From CAVVYV01 sp963818205 (GTDB lineage: Bacteria; Actinomycetota; Thermoleophilia; Solirubrobacterales; 70-9), in NCBI GenBank assembly GCA_963818205.1, contig CAWFRG010000014.1:124001-188000 (forward strand): a stretch of DNA of 64,000 bases. The letters run 5' to 3'. Each line of letters starts with the position of its first letter. The first letter of the stretch is position 1. Positions 26,870-35,707 of the stretch are shown here, piece by piece. A model generated the notes under the pieces. The model was not told the DNA's origin. It ran no database searches and was given only the letters and a program-made list of their open reading frames with translations. The position numbers and the translations under genes are program-made.

Positions 26870-28655
26870 CGACCTGAAGCACGGCCAGGAACGCCTCCTG
26901 CGGGACCTCGACCGCACCGACCTGCTTCATCCGCTTCTTCCCCTTCTTCTGCTTCTCCAGCAGCTTTCGCTTCCGGGTGACGTCGCCTCCGTAGAGCTTC
27001 GCGGTGACGTCCTTGCGGAGCGCCTTCACCGTCTCGCGGGCGATCACGTTCGAGCCGATCGCCGCCTGGACCGGGACGTCGAACAGCTGTCTCGGGATCG
27101 TCTTTCGGAGACGCTCGACCAGGGCGCGACCCTGATCGTAGGCCGCGTCCTTGTGGACGATCAGCGACAGCGCGTCGACCTTGTCGCCGGCGAGCAGCAC
27201 GTCCAGCTTGACCAGGTTCGAGGGGCGGTTCTCGATCGGCTCGTAGTCGAGCGAGGCGTAGCCGCGGCTCCGCGACTTGAGCTGGTCGAAGAAGTCGAGA
27301 ACGATCTCCGCCAGCGGCAGGTCGTACTGGATCTGCACCCGGGTCGGCGACAGGTAGTGGATGCCGACGTGCTCACCCCGGCGCTTCTGGCAGAGCTCCA
27401 TCACCGCGCCGACGTAGTCGCTCGGGGCGATGATCGTCGCCCTGATGAATGGCTCGGCGATCTCGGCGATCTGTGCCGGGTCGGGCATCTCGGTGGGGCT
27501 GCGGACCTCGACCACCTCGCCCCCGATCAGCGTCACCTCGTAGCGGACGTTCGGGGTGGTGGCGAGCAGCTCGAGGTCGTACTCGCGCTCGAGCCGCTCG
27601 CGGACGATGTCCATGTGGAGGAGGCCGAGGAACCCGCAGCGGAAGCCGAAGCCGAGGGCGTCGGAGGTCTCGGGCTCATATGAGAGCGCCGCGTCGTTGA
27701 GAGCGAGCCGGTCGAGCGCGTCGCGGAGGTCCTCGTAGTTGTCGGTGTCGATTGGGAAAAGGCCGCAGAACACCATCGGCCGGACCTCGCGGTAGCCCGG
27801 CAGGGCCTCGGCCGCGGGGCGCTCGCGGCTGGTCAGGGTGTCGCCGACGCGCAGCCTTGTGACGTCCTTGATCCCGGTGATCACGTAGCCGACCTCGCCC
27901 GCCGACATGCCCGCGGCGGGCCTCATCTCGGGCCCGAAGAAGCCGATGTCGTCGATGTCCGCCTGGGTTCCGGCCTGCATCGCCGTGATCGGCTCTCGCT
28001 TGGTGAAGCGGCCGTCGATCATCCGCACATAGGCGACCACGCCGCGGTATTGGTCGAACTCCGAGTCGAAGATCAGGGCGCGCGGTGGCGCCTCGACCTC
28101 GCCCTCGGGCGGCGGGATCCGCTCGACGATCGCCTCCAGAACCTCCCGCACCCCCTCCCCGGTCTTCGCCGAGATCCGCAGGGCCTCGTCGGGGTCGGTG
28201 CCGAGGAGGTCCGACACCTGGGCGGCGACCCCATCGGGATCGGCACCCGGTAGATCGACCTTGTTGAGGACCGGGATCAGCTCCAGCCCGGCGTCGATCG
28301 CCGCGTACGCATTGGCGACGGTTTGGGCCTCGACGCCCTGGGCGGCGTCGACCACCAGCAGCGCCCCCTCGCAGGCGGCGAGGCTACGCGAGACCTCGTA
28401 GGAGAAGTCGACGTGGCCGGGGGTGTCGATCAGCTGCAGCTGGTAGGTCGCGCCGTCCTCGGCGGGGTAGCTGACCCGGACCGCCTGCGCCTTGATCGTG
28501 ATCCCCCGCTCGCGCTCGAGGTCCATCGAGTCGAGCATCTGGGGAACGTGAGTGCGCGCATCGACGGCCCCGGTGAGCTCGAGGATGCGGTCGGCCAGTG
28601 TCGACTTGCCGTGGTCGATGTGGGCGATGATCGAGAAGTTGCGGATGCGCTCCAT
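26856..28655 (-). CDS. lepA: Elongation factor 4 (LepA)
   Basis: Ribosome-binding GTPase that back-translocates or remodels stalled ribosomes. 599 residues from the ATG at 28655. The G1 IAHIDHGKSTLADRIL, DTPGHVDF, NKVDLPGAD and the LepA-specific C-terminal domain ending near GKKRMKQVGAVEVPQEAF are present. A GTG four codons upstream is an alternative start. The order lepA, murJ/rpsT, holA is typical for actinobacteria. Confidence 0.96.
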   Translation of the reverse strand: MERIRNFSIIAHIDHGKSTLADRILELTGAVDARTHVPQMLDSMDLERERGITIKAQAVRVSYPAEDGATYQLQLIDTPGHVDFSYEVSRSLAACEGALLVVDAAQGVEAQTVANAYAAIDAGLELIPVLNKVDLPGADPDGVAAQVSDLLGTDPDEALRISAKTGEGVREVLEAIVERIPPPEGEVEAPPRALIFDSEFDQYRGVVAYVRMIDGRFTKREPITAMQAGTQADIDDIGFFGPEMRPAAGMSAGEVGYVITGIKDVTRLRVGDTLTSRERPAAEALPGYREVRPMVFCGLFPIDTDNYEDLRDALDRLALNDAALSYEPETSDALGFGFRCGFLGLLHMDIVRERLEREYDLELLATTPNVRYEVTLIGGEVVEVRSPTEMPDPAQIAEIAEPFIRATIIAPSDYVGAVMELCQKRRGEHVGIHYLSPTRVQIQYDLPLAEIVLDFFDQLKSRSRGYASLDYEPIENRPSNLVKLDVLLAGDKVDALSLIVHKDAAYDQGRALVERLRKTIPRQLFDVPVQAAIGSNVIARETVKALRKDVTAKLYGGDVTRKRKLLEKQKKGKKRMKQVGAVEVPQEAFLAVLQVDDNF

Positions 28656-28696
28656 TCCGGCGACCAAGGGTAGGGGCCTGCCGCCGCGGACTAGGC

Positions 28697-30476
28697 CTAG
28701 ACGCGACGCAGCAGCCGAAGGATCTGGTCGCCCTCCGGCACCCTGAGGGCGAAGATCGCGGCGAAGTAGACGGCGGCGCCGGCGACGAGCGCCGTGCCCA
28801 GGGAGACGATCTGGGCGAGCGTGTCACGGCCGAGCGCGTCGTCGAGGAGGTGCCAGACCAGATAGCTGACCCCGGCAAGGAGCGCGGCCGCGATCGTCAC
28901 CCTGATCGCGGTGTTGGCCAACTGCGGCAGCTCGAGCCCGCCGAGCTCCCGCTGCAGGATCACCGCCTGGGCGACGACGCTCGCGGCGGTCGCGACCACC
29001 GTGCCGACCACGATCCCACCGACGCCGAAGGGCGAGTAGAGGGCCAGCGCCACGACCGCGGTGATCACCAGGTTGGCCCCCGAGATCGCGGTCGGCACCC
29101 AGGGACGCTGGAGGCTGAAGAAGGTCCGGGTGAGCAGCAGGAAGAGCCCGTTGAAGGGCAGCGAGAGCGAGAACCAGAAGAGCGCGGTGGCGACCAGATC
29201 CGTCTGGGCGGCGTCGAACTCGCCTCGCTGGTAGACGAGCCTGATCATCGGCTCGGAGAGGACCAGGACCGCGGCGGCCGCCGGGACCAGCAGGAGGAGG
29301 ATCTGGCGCATGCCGTTGGCCATCGTTGAGCGCAGGCCGTCGTAGTCCTGGCGCGCGGCGAATCGGGCCAGGGTCGGGAAGACCACAGTCGCGACCGCCA
29401 CCGAGAAGATCCCCTGGGGCAGCATGTAGACGCGGAAGGCCTTGTCGATCGCCGCCGGCGCCTGGTCCGAGACCAGGGTGCCGAAGAAGCTGTTGATCAG
29501 CAGGTTGAAGTTGATCAGCCCAAGGCTGATCGTCACCGGCAGCATCAGAAGGAGGACCCGGCGGACGTCCGGCGAGATCCGGCGCGGGAAGCTGCCAGAT
29601 CATCCGGAAGTTGAAGCTGGTGTGGCGGAGGTCCCAGGTCGGGATCGCGAGCTGGATCGCGGTGCCGACGAGGACGCCGATCGCGTAGGCGTAGATCCGG
29701 TCGTCGCCGGAGAACGCCGGGGCGAGCAGCACCAGGACGGTGATGATCGCGACGTTCCAGAAGAAGGGCGAGACCGCGAAGGCGGCAAAGCGGCCGTCGC
29801 TGTTGAGGATTCCGACGACCATCCCGGTGATCCCGAGCAGGATCAGGATCGGGAAGAGGATCTGCGCCAGGGTCACGGTGAGGTCGAGGAGCTCCCCCTC
29901 GAAGCCGGGGGCGAAGATCGGCACCAGCAACGGCGCCGCGAGGACGAAGATCGCCGTGATCGCCCCGAGGACCAGCGTCACCAGGAAGATCAGCTGAGAA
30001 GCGAGCCTGAACGCCTCGCGCCGGTCGCCCTGCTCGAGCTTCTCGACGAAGACCGGGACGAAGGCGGCCTGGATCGCGGCGTCGGCGAACAGGCTTCGGA
30101 CCAGGTTCGGGACCTGGAAGGCGATCGTGAACGCCGACATCGGCCCGCTGATCCCGAAGTAGCTGGCGGCGACGATCTCCCGCACCAGCCCCGCGACCCG
30201 GGAGAAGGCGGTGGCAACCGAGAAGAAGGCGGTCGAGAGCCCCAGGCGTCCCTCCCGCTCGTCGAACTCCGGCGGCTCGAACGGCTCCTCCGGGGTCGGC
30301 GCGGGGACCGCCATGAATGTGTCCGTGTCCATCGAGATCGCCTCGTGCACGCGGTCCGAGCGGCGCCACCGTTCGTCCTCGCGCAGCTCCTCGGGCGTCT
30401 CCTCCGGGTCGGGCGCCTCGCCGGCTGGGGTCAGCGGCCTCCCGGGGTCAAAGGGCTCTCGTTGGTCGTCGGTCAC
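28697..30476 (-). CDS. murJ: Lipid II flippase MurJ, one-base frameshift
   Basis: Integral membrane flippase of peptidoglycan precursors. A ~75-residue charged cytoplasmic N-terminal extension is followed by FSRVAGLVREIVAASYFG and many transmembrane segments. Near 29589 the frame changes: IWQLP is followed in another frame by RISPDVRRVLLLMLPVTISL and the rest, to RVPEGDQILRLLRRV. One extra base in CAGCTTCCC explains it. The combined length (~590 residues) fits actinobacterial MurJ. It is divergent from rpsT. Confidence 0.88.
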
Positions 30477-30490
30477 CGGTCAGCTATTCT
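30462..30490 (+). promoter_or_regulatory. Predicted rpsT promoter
   Basis: TTGGTC, a 17-base spacer and TATTCT lie about 30 bases before the rpsT ATG. The -35 falls inside the first codons of the divergent murJ. Confidence 0.5.
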
Positions 30491-30520
30491 CATTCGCCGC
30501 CCGCCCCGCGGGTCTTTCCA

Positions 30521-30799
30521 ATGGCCAACATCGCATCACAGAAGAAGCGAAACGCCCGCTCGCTACGCGAGCGCAGCGAGAACCTGCGCTTCGCCAGCGC
30601 CGTGAAGACTCATTTCAAGCGGCTCGAGCAGGCGGTCGCCTCGGGTGACTCCGGCTCCGCCGATTCCGAGCATCGCGCGCTGGTCTCGCGAATCGACAAG
30701 GCCGTCCAGAAGGGCGCCCTCCACCGCAACACCGGGGCGCGAAAGAAGGCCCGCGCCGCCCGCATCCGCGCCGGCGCCCAGGCGCCCAGCAGCAGCTAG
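30521..30799 (+). CDS. rpsT: 30S ribosomal protein S20
   Basis: Primary 16S rRNA-binding protein, 92 residues, helical and strongly basic. MANIASQKKRNARSLRE at the start, VKTHFKRLEQAV in the middle, and KAVQKGALHRNTGARKKAR near the end define S20. The frame is open further upstream, but this ATG gives the family N-terminus. It stands alone on the plus strand and its stop overlaps the convergent holA end by 4 bases. Confidence 0.95.
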   Translation: MANIASQKKRNARSLRERSENLRFASAVKTHFKRLEQAVASGDSGSADSEHRALVSRIDKAVQKGALHRNTGARKKARAARIRAGAQAPSSS

Positions 30800-31812
30800 G
30801 CGCTGAACGGCACCGGGGACCGCGGGATGCCCCCGGCGGGCTCGAGCGCCCTGCGGAGGGCGACAGTGAGCGCCACCCGCTCGTCGTAGTCCGAGCCTCC
30901 CCGCGACCAGAGCTCGAGGTCGGCGAGCGCCCGGATCGCCGCGTCGAGGTCGTCGGGGGAGCGACCCTTGACCTTGGAGACCAGGATGCGCGCCGCATAC
31001 GGGTGCATGGAGAGATCGCCGGCGACCTCCTTCGGAGGACGGCCCGCCTCGAGCTCGCGCGAGGCGCGCAGGGCGTGGCGGAGGCGGGGGGCGAGCGAGT
31101 AGATCACCCGCGGCAGGGACTCACCCTGCGCGACGAGGCGCTCGGAGATCTTCGTCACCTCGGCCTCGTCGCCCTCGACCAGCGCGTCCGCGAGCGACCA
31201 GATCGCCTCCTCGGAGGTGTCGGCAATGATCGCCTCGAGCTGCTCGGGCCCCACTCTGGAACCGTCCCCAGCCCATAGAGCCAACCGCTCGAGCTCGTTC
31301 CGGAGGCGGAGCGGGCGCGTGCCGAGTCGCTCCACCAGGAGCCGGGCGGCTTCCAGGTCGAGCTCGAAGCCGAGCTCGCGGGCATCGGCGACCAGCTGCT
31401 TGGGCAGCTCGCGCTCCTTGGGTGCCTCGAACTTGAGCAGCTCGCCGCCCGCCGCCTTCACCGCCTTCGCCAGCGGGGCCGGTGGCTTTCCTCGGGCGAC
31501 CAGCGCCACCGTGGTCTCCGGCGGCAGCGCCCCGATCGCCTCGGCCACCCGCTCGGTGTCTTTCTTGCCCCAGGCCTCGACCCCGTCGACGAGCAGGTAG
31601 CGGCGCGCAGCGATCAGCGAGATCGCGGCCAGCGAGGCGAGCAGCGCCTCGGCGTCGGGGGCCCGCCGGCCCTCTCCCGCGTCGAACAGCTCCAGCGCCC
31701 CCGCCCCGCCCTCGCGCTCGGCGCGAGCTCGCAGCCGCGCCCGGGTCCGGGCGATCTTCGCCTCGTCGCTCCCGGAGATCAGATAGGCAGGCTTGATCTC
31801 GGCCTCGGCCAC
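30796..31812 (-). CDS. holA: DNA polymerase III delta subunit
   Basis: Clamp-loader wrench of the replisome, 338 residues. The start AYLISGSDEAKIARTRARL marks the delta AAA-like domain. RRYLLVDGVEAWGKK, LVARGKPPAPLAKAVK and the helical C-terminal collar (IWSLADALVEGDE, LSMHPYAARILVSKVKG) follow. The gene order comEA-comEC-holA is common in Gram-positive bacteria. Confidence 0.92.
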   Translation of the reverse strand: MAEAEIKPAYLISGSDEAKIARTRARLRARAEREGGAGALELFDAGEGRRAPDAEALLASLAAISLIAARRYLLVDGVEAWGKKDTERVAEAIGALPPETTVALVARGKPPAPLAKAVKAAGGELLKFEAPKERELPKQLVADARELGFELDLEAARLLVERLGTRPLRLRNELERLALWAGDGSRVGPEQLEAIIADTSEEAIWSLADALVEGDEAEVTKISERLVAQGESLPRVIYSLAPRLRHALRASRELEAGRPPKEVAGDLSMHPYAARILVSKVKGRSPDDLDAAIRALADLELWSRGGSDYDERVALTVALRRALEPAGGIPRSPVPFSA

Positions 31813-31836
31813 CCGCCGAGCTTATCTGGGCGACCT

Positions 31837-34116
31837 TCAGCCTCCGGCGGCCGGGACCGCGGCCCAGCCCGCGGGGCCCGCCTCGATCGTTACCTCCCCT
31901 GCGGCGTCGGTGCGCAGCGCGGGCACCCGATGCTCCGCGAGGGTGGAGATCGTCTCCGGGGTCGGGTGGCCATAGGGGTTGTCCTCGCCGACCGAGATCA
32001 CCGCGAGCTTCGGCGCGGTGTGGTCCAGCAGGGCGTCGAGCCCGGCGTCGTCGGAGCCATGGTGGGCGACTTTGAGGACGTCGATCGGACCCGGATCGAT
32101 CGGCGCCGCCTCCGCCTCGGCGTCACCTGGGAGCAGGATCGAGAAGTGCCGCCACTCGGCGATTAAGACTAGGCAGAGGGGGTTCGGGTCCTCCGAGGCC
32201 TGGGTGGCGAGCTCCCGCGGTGGCCACAGCGCCGTCAGCCGCAGCGGTCCCGAGTCGAGCTCCCCGCCCTCTGCCAAGCGCACCGGGGTGGAGCCCGCCG
32301 CCAGGGCCAGCCGTCGCAGCCGCGGATCGACCACGCCGTAGACCACCCGCCCAACCGGCAGCGACTCGAGCAGCTCAGCGAGACCGCCGGCGTGATCGGA
32401 CTGGTCGTGACTGATCACGACCGCGGCCAGCGACTCCACCCCGAGCTCTCGCAGCCGCTCGGTCACCCCGGCTCCCGGCGCCCCGGTGTCGATCAGCACC
32501 GGGTCGGCTGCCGGGGGGTCGAGCAGGATCGAGTCGCCCTGGCCGACGTCCAGAACACGGACGACCAGGTCGCCGGCGTCTGCTCGAGTCTCGTGCTGGG
32601 GCCGGAGGATCACGAACCCGACGAGCAGCGCCACCACGGCCGCGATGACGACGGCGGGAACGGGGAGCGCGCGACCTCCCCTGCCCCGCCACAGCACCAT
32701 GCCGGTCCGGCGCTTTGCCGCGCGGAGCAGCAACTCGCTCACACCGATCAGACCCAGGTACGCGGAGGCGACTGCCAGCGGAGTCGCAAGCGGGATTTCC
32801 ACGAGGGCCCAGCCGGGGCTCGCGAGCCAGTGGGCGATCTGGGCGATGTAGGCGAGGCAGAGCGAGTTGAGCCAGTTGATCGGCTCGACCGGGATCGCGG
32901 GCAGCTGCCCGGCGATCCCTGCGAGCATCCCCAGCCACATCGCCGGCGCCACCGCTGGCAGCGCCAGCAGGTTGGCCGGTAGCGCCGCCAGCGAGAACGA
33001 ATCGAAGTGGTGTGCCATCAGGGGAGCGGTCGCCACCGTGGCGGCTGCGGTCACCGCCACTCCCTCGGCGAGGGCGCGTCGCGGCGAGCCCGCCGCCGCC
33101 GTGCCCGCTAACACAGCTGTCAGGCGAGCGGACCAGATCAGGATCCCGATCACCGCGGCGAAGCTCAGCTGCCAGCCGACGTCGCCGCTCGCCCGGGGGT
33201 TGAAGGCGAGGGTGACGGCGGCCGCCAGCAGCAGCGCGTAGCCGCGCGAGCGGGGGCGCTCGGCGAGGGCCGCGACCAGCCCCGCGGCGCCCATCACCCC
33301 GGCGCGCTGGATCGAGGGGCCCGCGCCGGTGACCGGTACGTAGACGGCGATCAGCGCGAGCAGCGCCAGCAAGCGCGCGCGCAGGGTGAGGCCGAGCAGC
33401 GCCAGCAACGGCCAGGCCAGGAGGCAGAGGAGGAGGACGTTCTGGCCGGAGACCGCGAGCAGGTGGGCGAGGCCAGAGCGCTTGAACTCGTCGCGGACCG
33501 GCACCTCGATCCGGTCGTCCTCGCCAAGTACGAAGCCGCGGGCGAGCGCCGACTCGGGCTCGGGCATGCCTCGGGACAGGGCCCGCTCCGCCCGGAGGCG
33601 GATCCCATCGACCGCCCCCGCGAGCCCACCCCGCGTGCCCTCCGCCGGCTCCAGCCGCGGGCTGCGCAGGGTCATCGCGATCCCCCGGCGCCGCAGCTCC
33701 CCGGCCCGCCATGGCTCGGGGGTCGACAGCACCCCCGCGGCGCTGATCGTTGATCCAACCGCCAGCTCCCCCACCTGATCGGGCGCGATCACCAGCACCC
33801 GTCCGGCCGGGGTGTCGAGACGAACGCTGACCTCTCCATTGCTGCGCCGGGGGACGCCGGCGACCACGCCCCGGATCGTGGCCTCGGTGCCGGGCCTCGC
33901 CCGGAGGGCGCCCGCATCGATCGCCGCGATCCTCGCCCCACCTGCCAGCAACCCCGCGAGCGCGGCGAGCAGGGAGACGATCGCCAGCCATGGCAGGGTG
34001 GAGCCACGGCCCGGGCGAGGCCGCAGAGCGACGAGCGTCGCGAGCGCGAGCGGTGCGGCGCCGAGCGCCTCCAGCGGCGGGCTCGACCCGGCCACCGGCG
34101 AGAGCGCCAGCCCCAC
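31837..34116 (-). CDS. comEC: DNA uptake channel ComEC/Rec2
   Basis: Inner-membrane channel for transforming single-stranded DNA. About 760 residues. N-terminal membrane segments and an OB-like region lead to the competence domain (HLLAVSGQNVLLLCLL, GAGPSIQRAGVMG). The C-terminal metallo-beta-lactamase domain has VLDVGQGDSILL and ISHDQSDHAGGL for nuclease activity. GTG 34116 is the first usual start, but the frame is open to the comEA stop, with a plausible first helix upstream (LAGLTVGLALSP), so the real start may be earlier. Confidence 0.92.
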   Translation of the reverse strand: MGLALSPVAGSSPPLEALGAAPLALATLVALRPRPGRGSTLPWLAIVSLLAALAGLLAGGARIAAIDAGALRARPGTEATIRGVVAGVPRRSNGEVSVRLDTPAGRVLVIAPDQVGELAVGSTISAAGVLSTPEPWRAGELRRRGIAMTLRSPRLEPAEGTRGGLAGAVDGIRLRAERALSRGMPEPESALARGFVLGEDDRIEVPVRDEFKRSGLAHLLAVSGQNVLLLCLLAWPLLALLGLTLRARLLALLALIAVYVPVTGAGPSIQRAGVMGAAGLVAALAERPRSRGYALLLAAAVTLAFNPRASGDVGWQLSFAAVIGILIWSARLTAVLAGTAAAGSPRRALAEGVAVTAAATVATAPLMAHHFDSFSLAALPANLLALPAVAPAMWLGMLAGIAGQLPAIPVEPINWLNSLCLAYIAQIAHWLASPGWALVEIPLATPLAVASAYLGLIGVSELLLRAAKRRTGMVLWRGRGGRALPVPAVVIAAVVALLVGFVILRPQHETRADAGDLVVRVLDVGQGDSILLDPPAADPVLIDTGAPGAGVTERLRELGVESLAAVVISHDQSDHAGGLAELLESLPVGRVVYGVVDPRLRRLALAAGSTPVRLAEGGELDSGPLRLTALWPPRELATQASEDPNPLCLVLIAEWRHFSILLPGDAEAEAAPIDPGPIDVLKVAHHGSDDAGLDALLDHTAPKLAVISVGEDNPYGHPTPETISTLAEHRVPALRTDAAGEVTIEAGPAGWAAVPAAGG

Positions 34117-34169
34117 GGTCAGCCCGGCCAGGGCCCCGAGGCGCCACTCCCGTGCGGCGTTGAGTCGCT

Positions 34170-34763
34170 TCAGGGCTGAAGCCCGGCGCGCAGCGCCTCC
34201 ATCGTCGAGGGGCCGATGCCGCTGATCTGATCCAGCTGGTCGACCGAGGAGAGGCCGCCCTGCTGATCGCGGAACTCGATGATCTTCTGCGCGGTCACCG
34301 GACCGATCCCCTCGATCTCGTCCAGCTGCTCGGCGGTCGCGCTGCCGAGGCTGATCGGCCCCTCCGCCGCCGCGGCCGTCGCCCCGGCGGCACCGCGGCC
34401 CGGGACGACCACCTGCTGGCCGTCGCTGAGCCGGGCGGCGAGGTTGATCGAGTCCTCCTCGGCCCCTGGCGTGAGGCCGCCCGCCCGCCGAACGGCGTCG
34501 GTGACCCGCGCCCCGGTGGGGAGCCGGTAGACGCCGGGTTGGCGAACCGCCCCCGCCACATGAACGACGACGTCCCGGGACCCCTGGTCGCCCCCTGGGA
34601 GGGAGTCGCCCGGAAAGCTCAGTCCTGCTTCGGGGCCCTGCCCCTGAGCCTCGCCCGAGCGAATCCAGCGGGCGCCGACCAGGAGGACAGCGACCGCGAT
34701 CGCCCCGTAGACGAGAAGTTGAGAGCGGCTGAGCCCGGGCACCCGGGCAGCCTCGCCCTCCAC
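34170..34763 (-). CDS. comEA: DNA receptor ComEA
   Basis: Membrane-anchored double-stranded DNA receptor of competence, 197 residues. One N-terminal transmembrane helix (LLVYGAIAVAVLLVGARWI) and a linker precede an SLBB domain (VVHVAGAVRQPGVYRLPTG). The C-terminal helix-hairpin-helix pair follows (EQLDEIEGIGPVTAQKII, LDQISGIGPSTMEALRAG). It lies just before comEC. Presence of both genes intact argues for DNA uptake capacity; pilus genes are not in this window. Confidence 0.93.
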   Translation of the reverse strand: MEGEAARVPGLSRSQLLVYGAIAVAVLLVGARWIRSGEAQGQGPEAGLSFPGDSLPGGDQGSRDVVVHVAGAVRQPGVYRLPTGARVTDAVRRAGGLTPGAEEDSINLAARLSDGQQVVVPGRGAAGATAAAAEGPISLGSATAEQLDEIEGIGPVTAQKIIEFRDQQGGLSSVDQLDQISGIGPSTMEALRAGLQP

Positions 34764-34830
34764 GGCACCCGAAAGGGCATCACTCCGTTACGAGTCAGTG
34801 GACCAACTGAAAGGTCTCAGCGAAGCTGCC

Positions 34831-35079
34831 TCAGCGAATGTCGAAGCCGCTGAGGCCCTCGGGTTCCTCGTCGATCACCTCTACCTTCGCGACCTCGGCG
34901 CGGCTGGGACCGTGGCGAGAGAAGTCGACCATCTCCTCCACCCGCTCCGGGTCTCCTTCGAAGACCGCCTCGACCGCGCCGTCGGATCGGTTGCGGATCC
35001 AGCCGGCCACCCCTGCCGCCTCCGCTCGGCGCCGGGCGGTGTCTCGGAAGAAGACACCCTGGACGCGCCCACTGACCAC
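34831..35079 (-). CDS. Acylphosphatase
   Basis: Hydrolyses acyl phosphates; 82 residues from the GTG at 35079. SGRVQGVFFRDTARR carries the catalytic Arg, and GWIRNRSDGAVEAVFEG the catalytic Asn. The homologous region continues five residues upstream (IRKRV) without a standard start codon, so a CTG start or a missing base is possible. It sits between the cupin and comEA on the same strand. Confidence 0.88.
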   Translation of the reverse strand: MVSGRVQGVFFRDTARRRAEAAGVAGWIRNRSDGAVEAVFEGDPERVEEMVDFSRHGPSRAEVAKVEVIDEEPEGLSGFDIR

Positions 35080-35104
35080 AACCCGCTTGCGGATCAGGCC
35101 CGCC

Positions 35105-35500
35105 CTACTCCTCCTCTTCGTACTCGGAGGCCGCGGTGGCGACGGTACGGCCGAAGACCTCTGAGGCGGTGACCGGGGGCGACTGAACCGAGACGCAGCA
35201 GAGGTCGACGGAGCCCTGATTCGCGATCGAGTGGTCGGTGGCCGGGGGGACCATCACCAGGTCGCCCTCGGCGATCGACTGGGTGTCGCCGGCAACGGTC
35301 ATCGTCCCGTCGCCGCTGACGACGACGTAGACCTGCTCGGCCTCCTCGTGCGAGTGGAGCTCCTGGTCGATCTCCGGGGGCACCTCGAGCCAGGTCACCG
35401 AGATGTTGCGGGAACCGAGCTCCCCCGCGTCCATGAGGATGTGATTGCGGAGCCTGTGCCACTCCTCCGTGGGAGCTTCCGCGAGCCGCCTGACCAGCAC
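35105..35500 (-). CDS. Single-domain cupin
   Basis: A 131-residue cupin. ELHSHEEAEQVYVVVSGDG is the first motif with two His and Glu, and GDLVMVPPATDHSI the second with the last His. Metal binding is therefore likely; the substrate is unknown. It starts at GTG with AGAAAGG upstream. The C-terminal tail is acidic (YEEEE). Confidence 0.8.
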   Translation of the reverse strand: MLVRRLAEAPTEEWHRLRNHILMDAGELGSRNISVTWLEVPPEIDQELHSHEEAEQVYVVVSGDGTMTVAGDTQSIAEGDLVMVPPATDHSIANQGSVDLCCVSVQSPPVTASEVFGRTVATAASEYEEEE

Positions 35501-35554
35501 GGGGCCTTTCTAGCAGACGGAGAAGCAGAGCGGTGTGAAACAGAGGGCTCAACT

Positions 35555-35571
35555 CGGCGAAAAAACCGCCG
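35555..35571. terminator. Small hairpin with A/T-rich loop
   Basis: CGGCG and CGCCG flank AAAAAAC, just upstream of the minus-strand cupin. Possibly a weak terminator after leuS or part of the cupin promoter region. Confidence 0.3.
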
Positions 35572-35618
35572 ATGTACACGGGTAGAGTCAGGGACGGCGC
35601 AGCAGGACTCGCGCGTCG

Positions 35619-35639
35619 GCTCTCCCCGCCAAGGAGAGC
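35619..35639 (-). terminator. Candidate leuS terminator hairpin
   Basis: GCTCTCC and GGAGAGC pair perfectly around a 7-base loop, about 70 bases after the leuS stop. No T run follows. The rest of 35501-35707 shows nothing I recognise. Confidence 0.4.
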
Positions 35640-35707
35640 GCGGGAGCAACTCGTGCTCTTCACCCACCCTCGATCGCCGCCACGCGACGAGACCGACGAC
35701 GTGGCCG

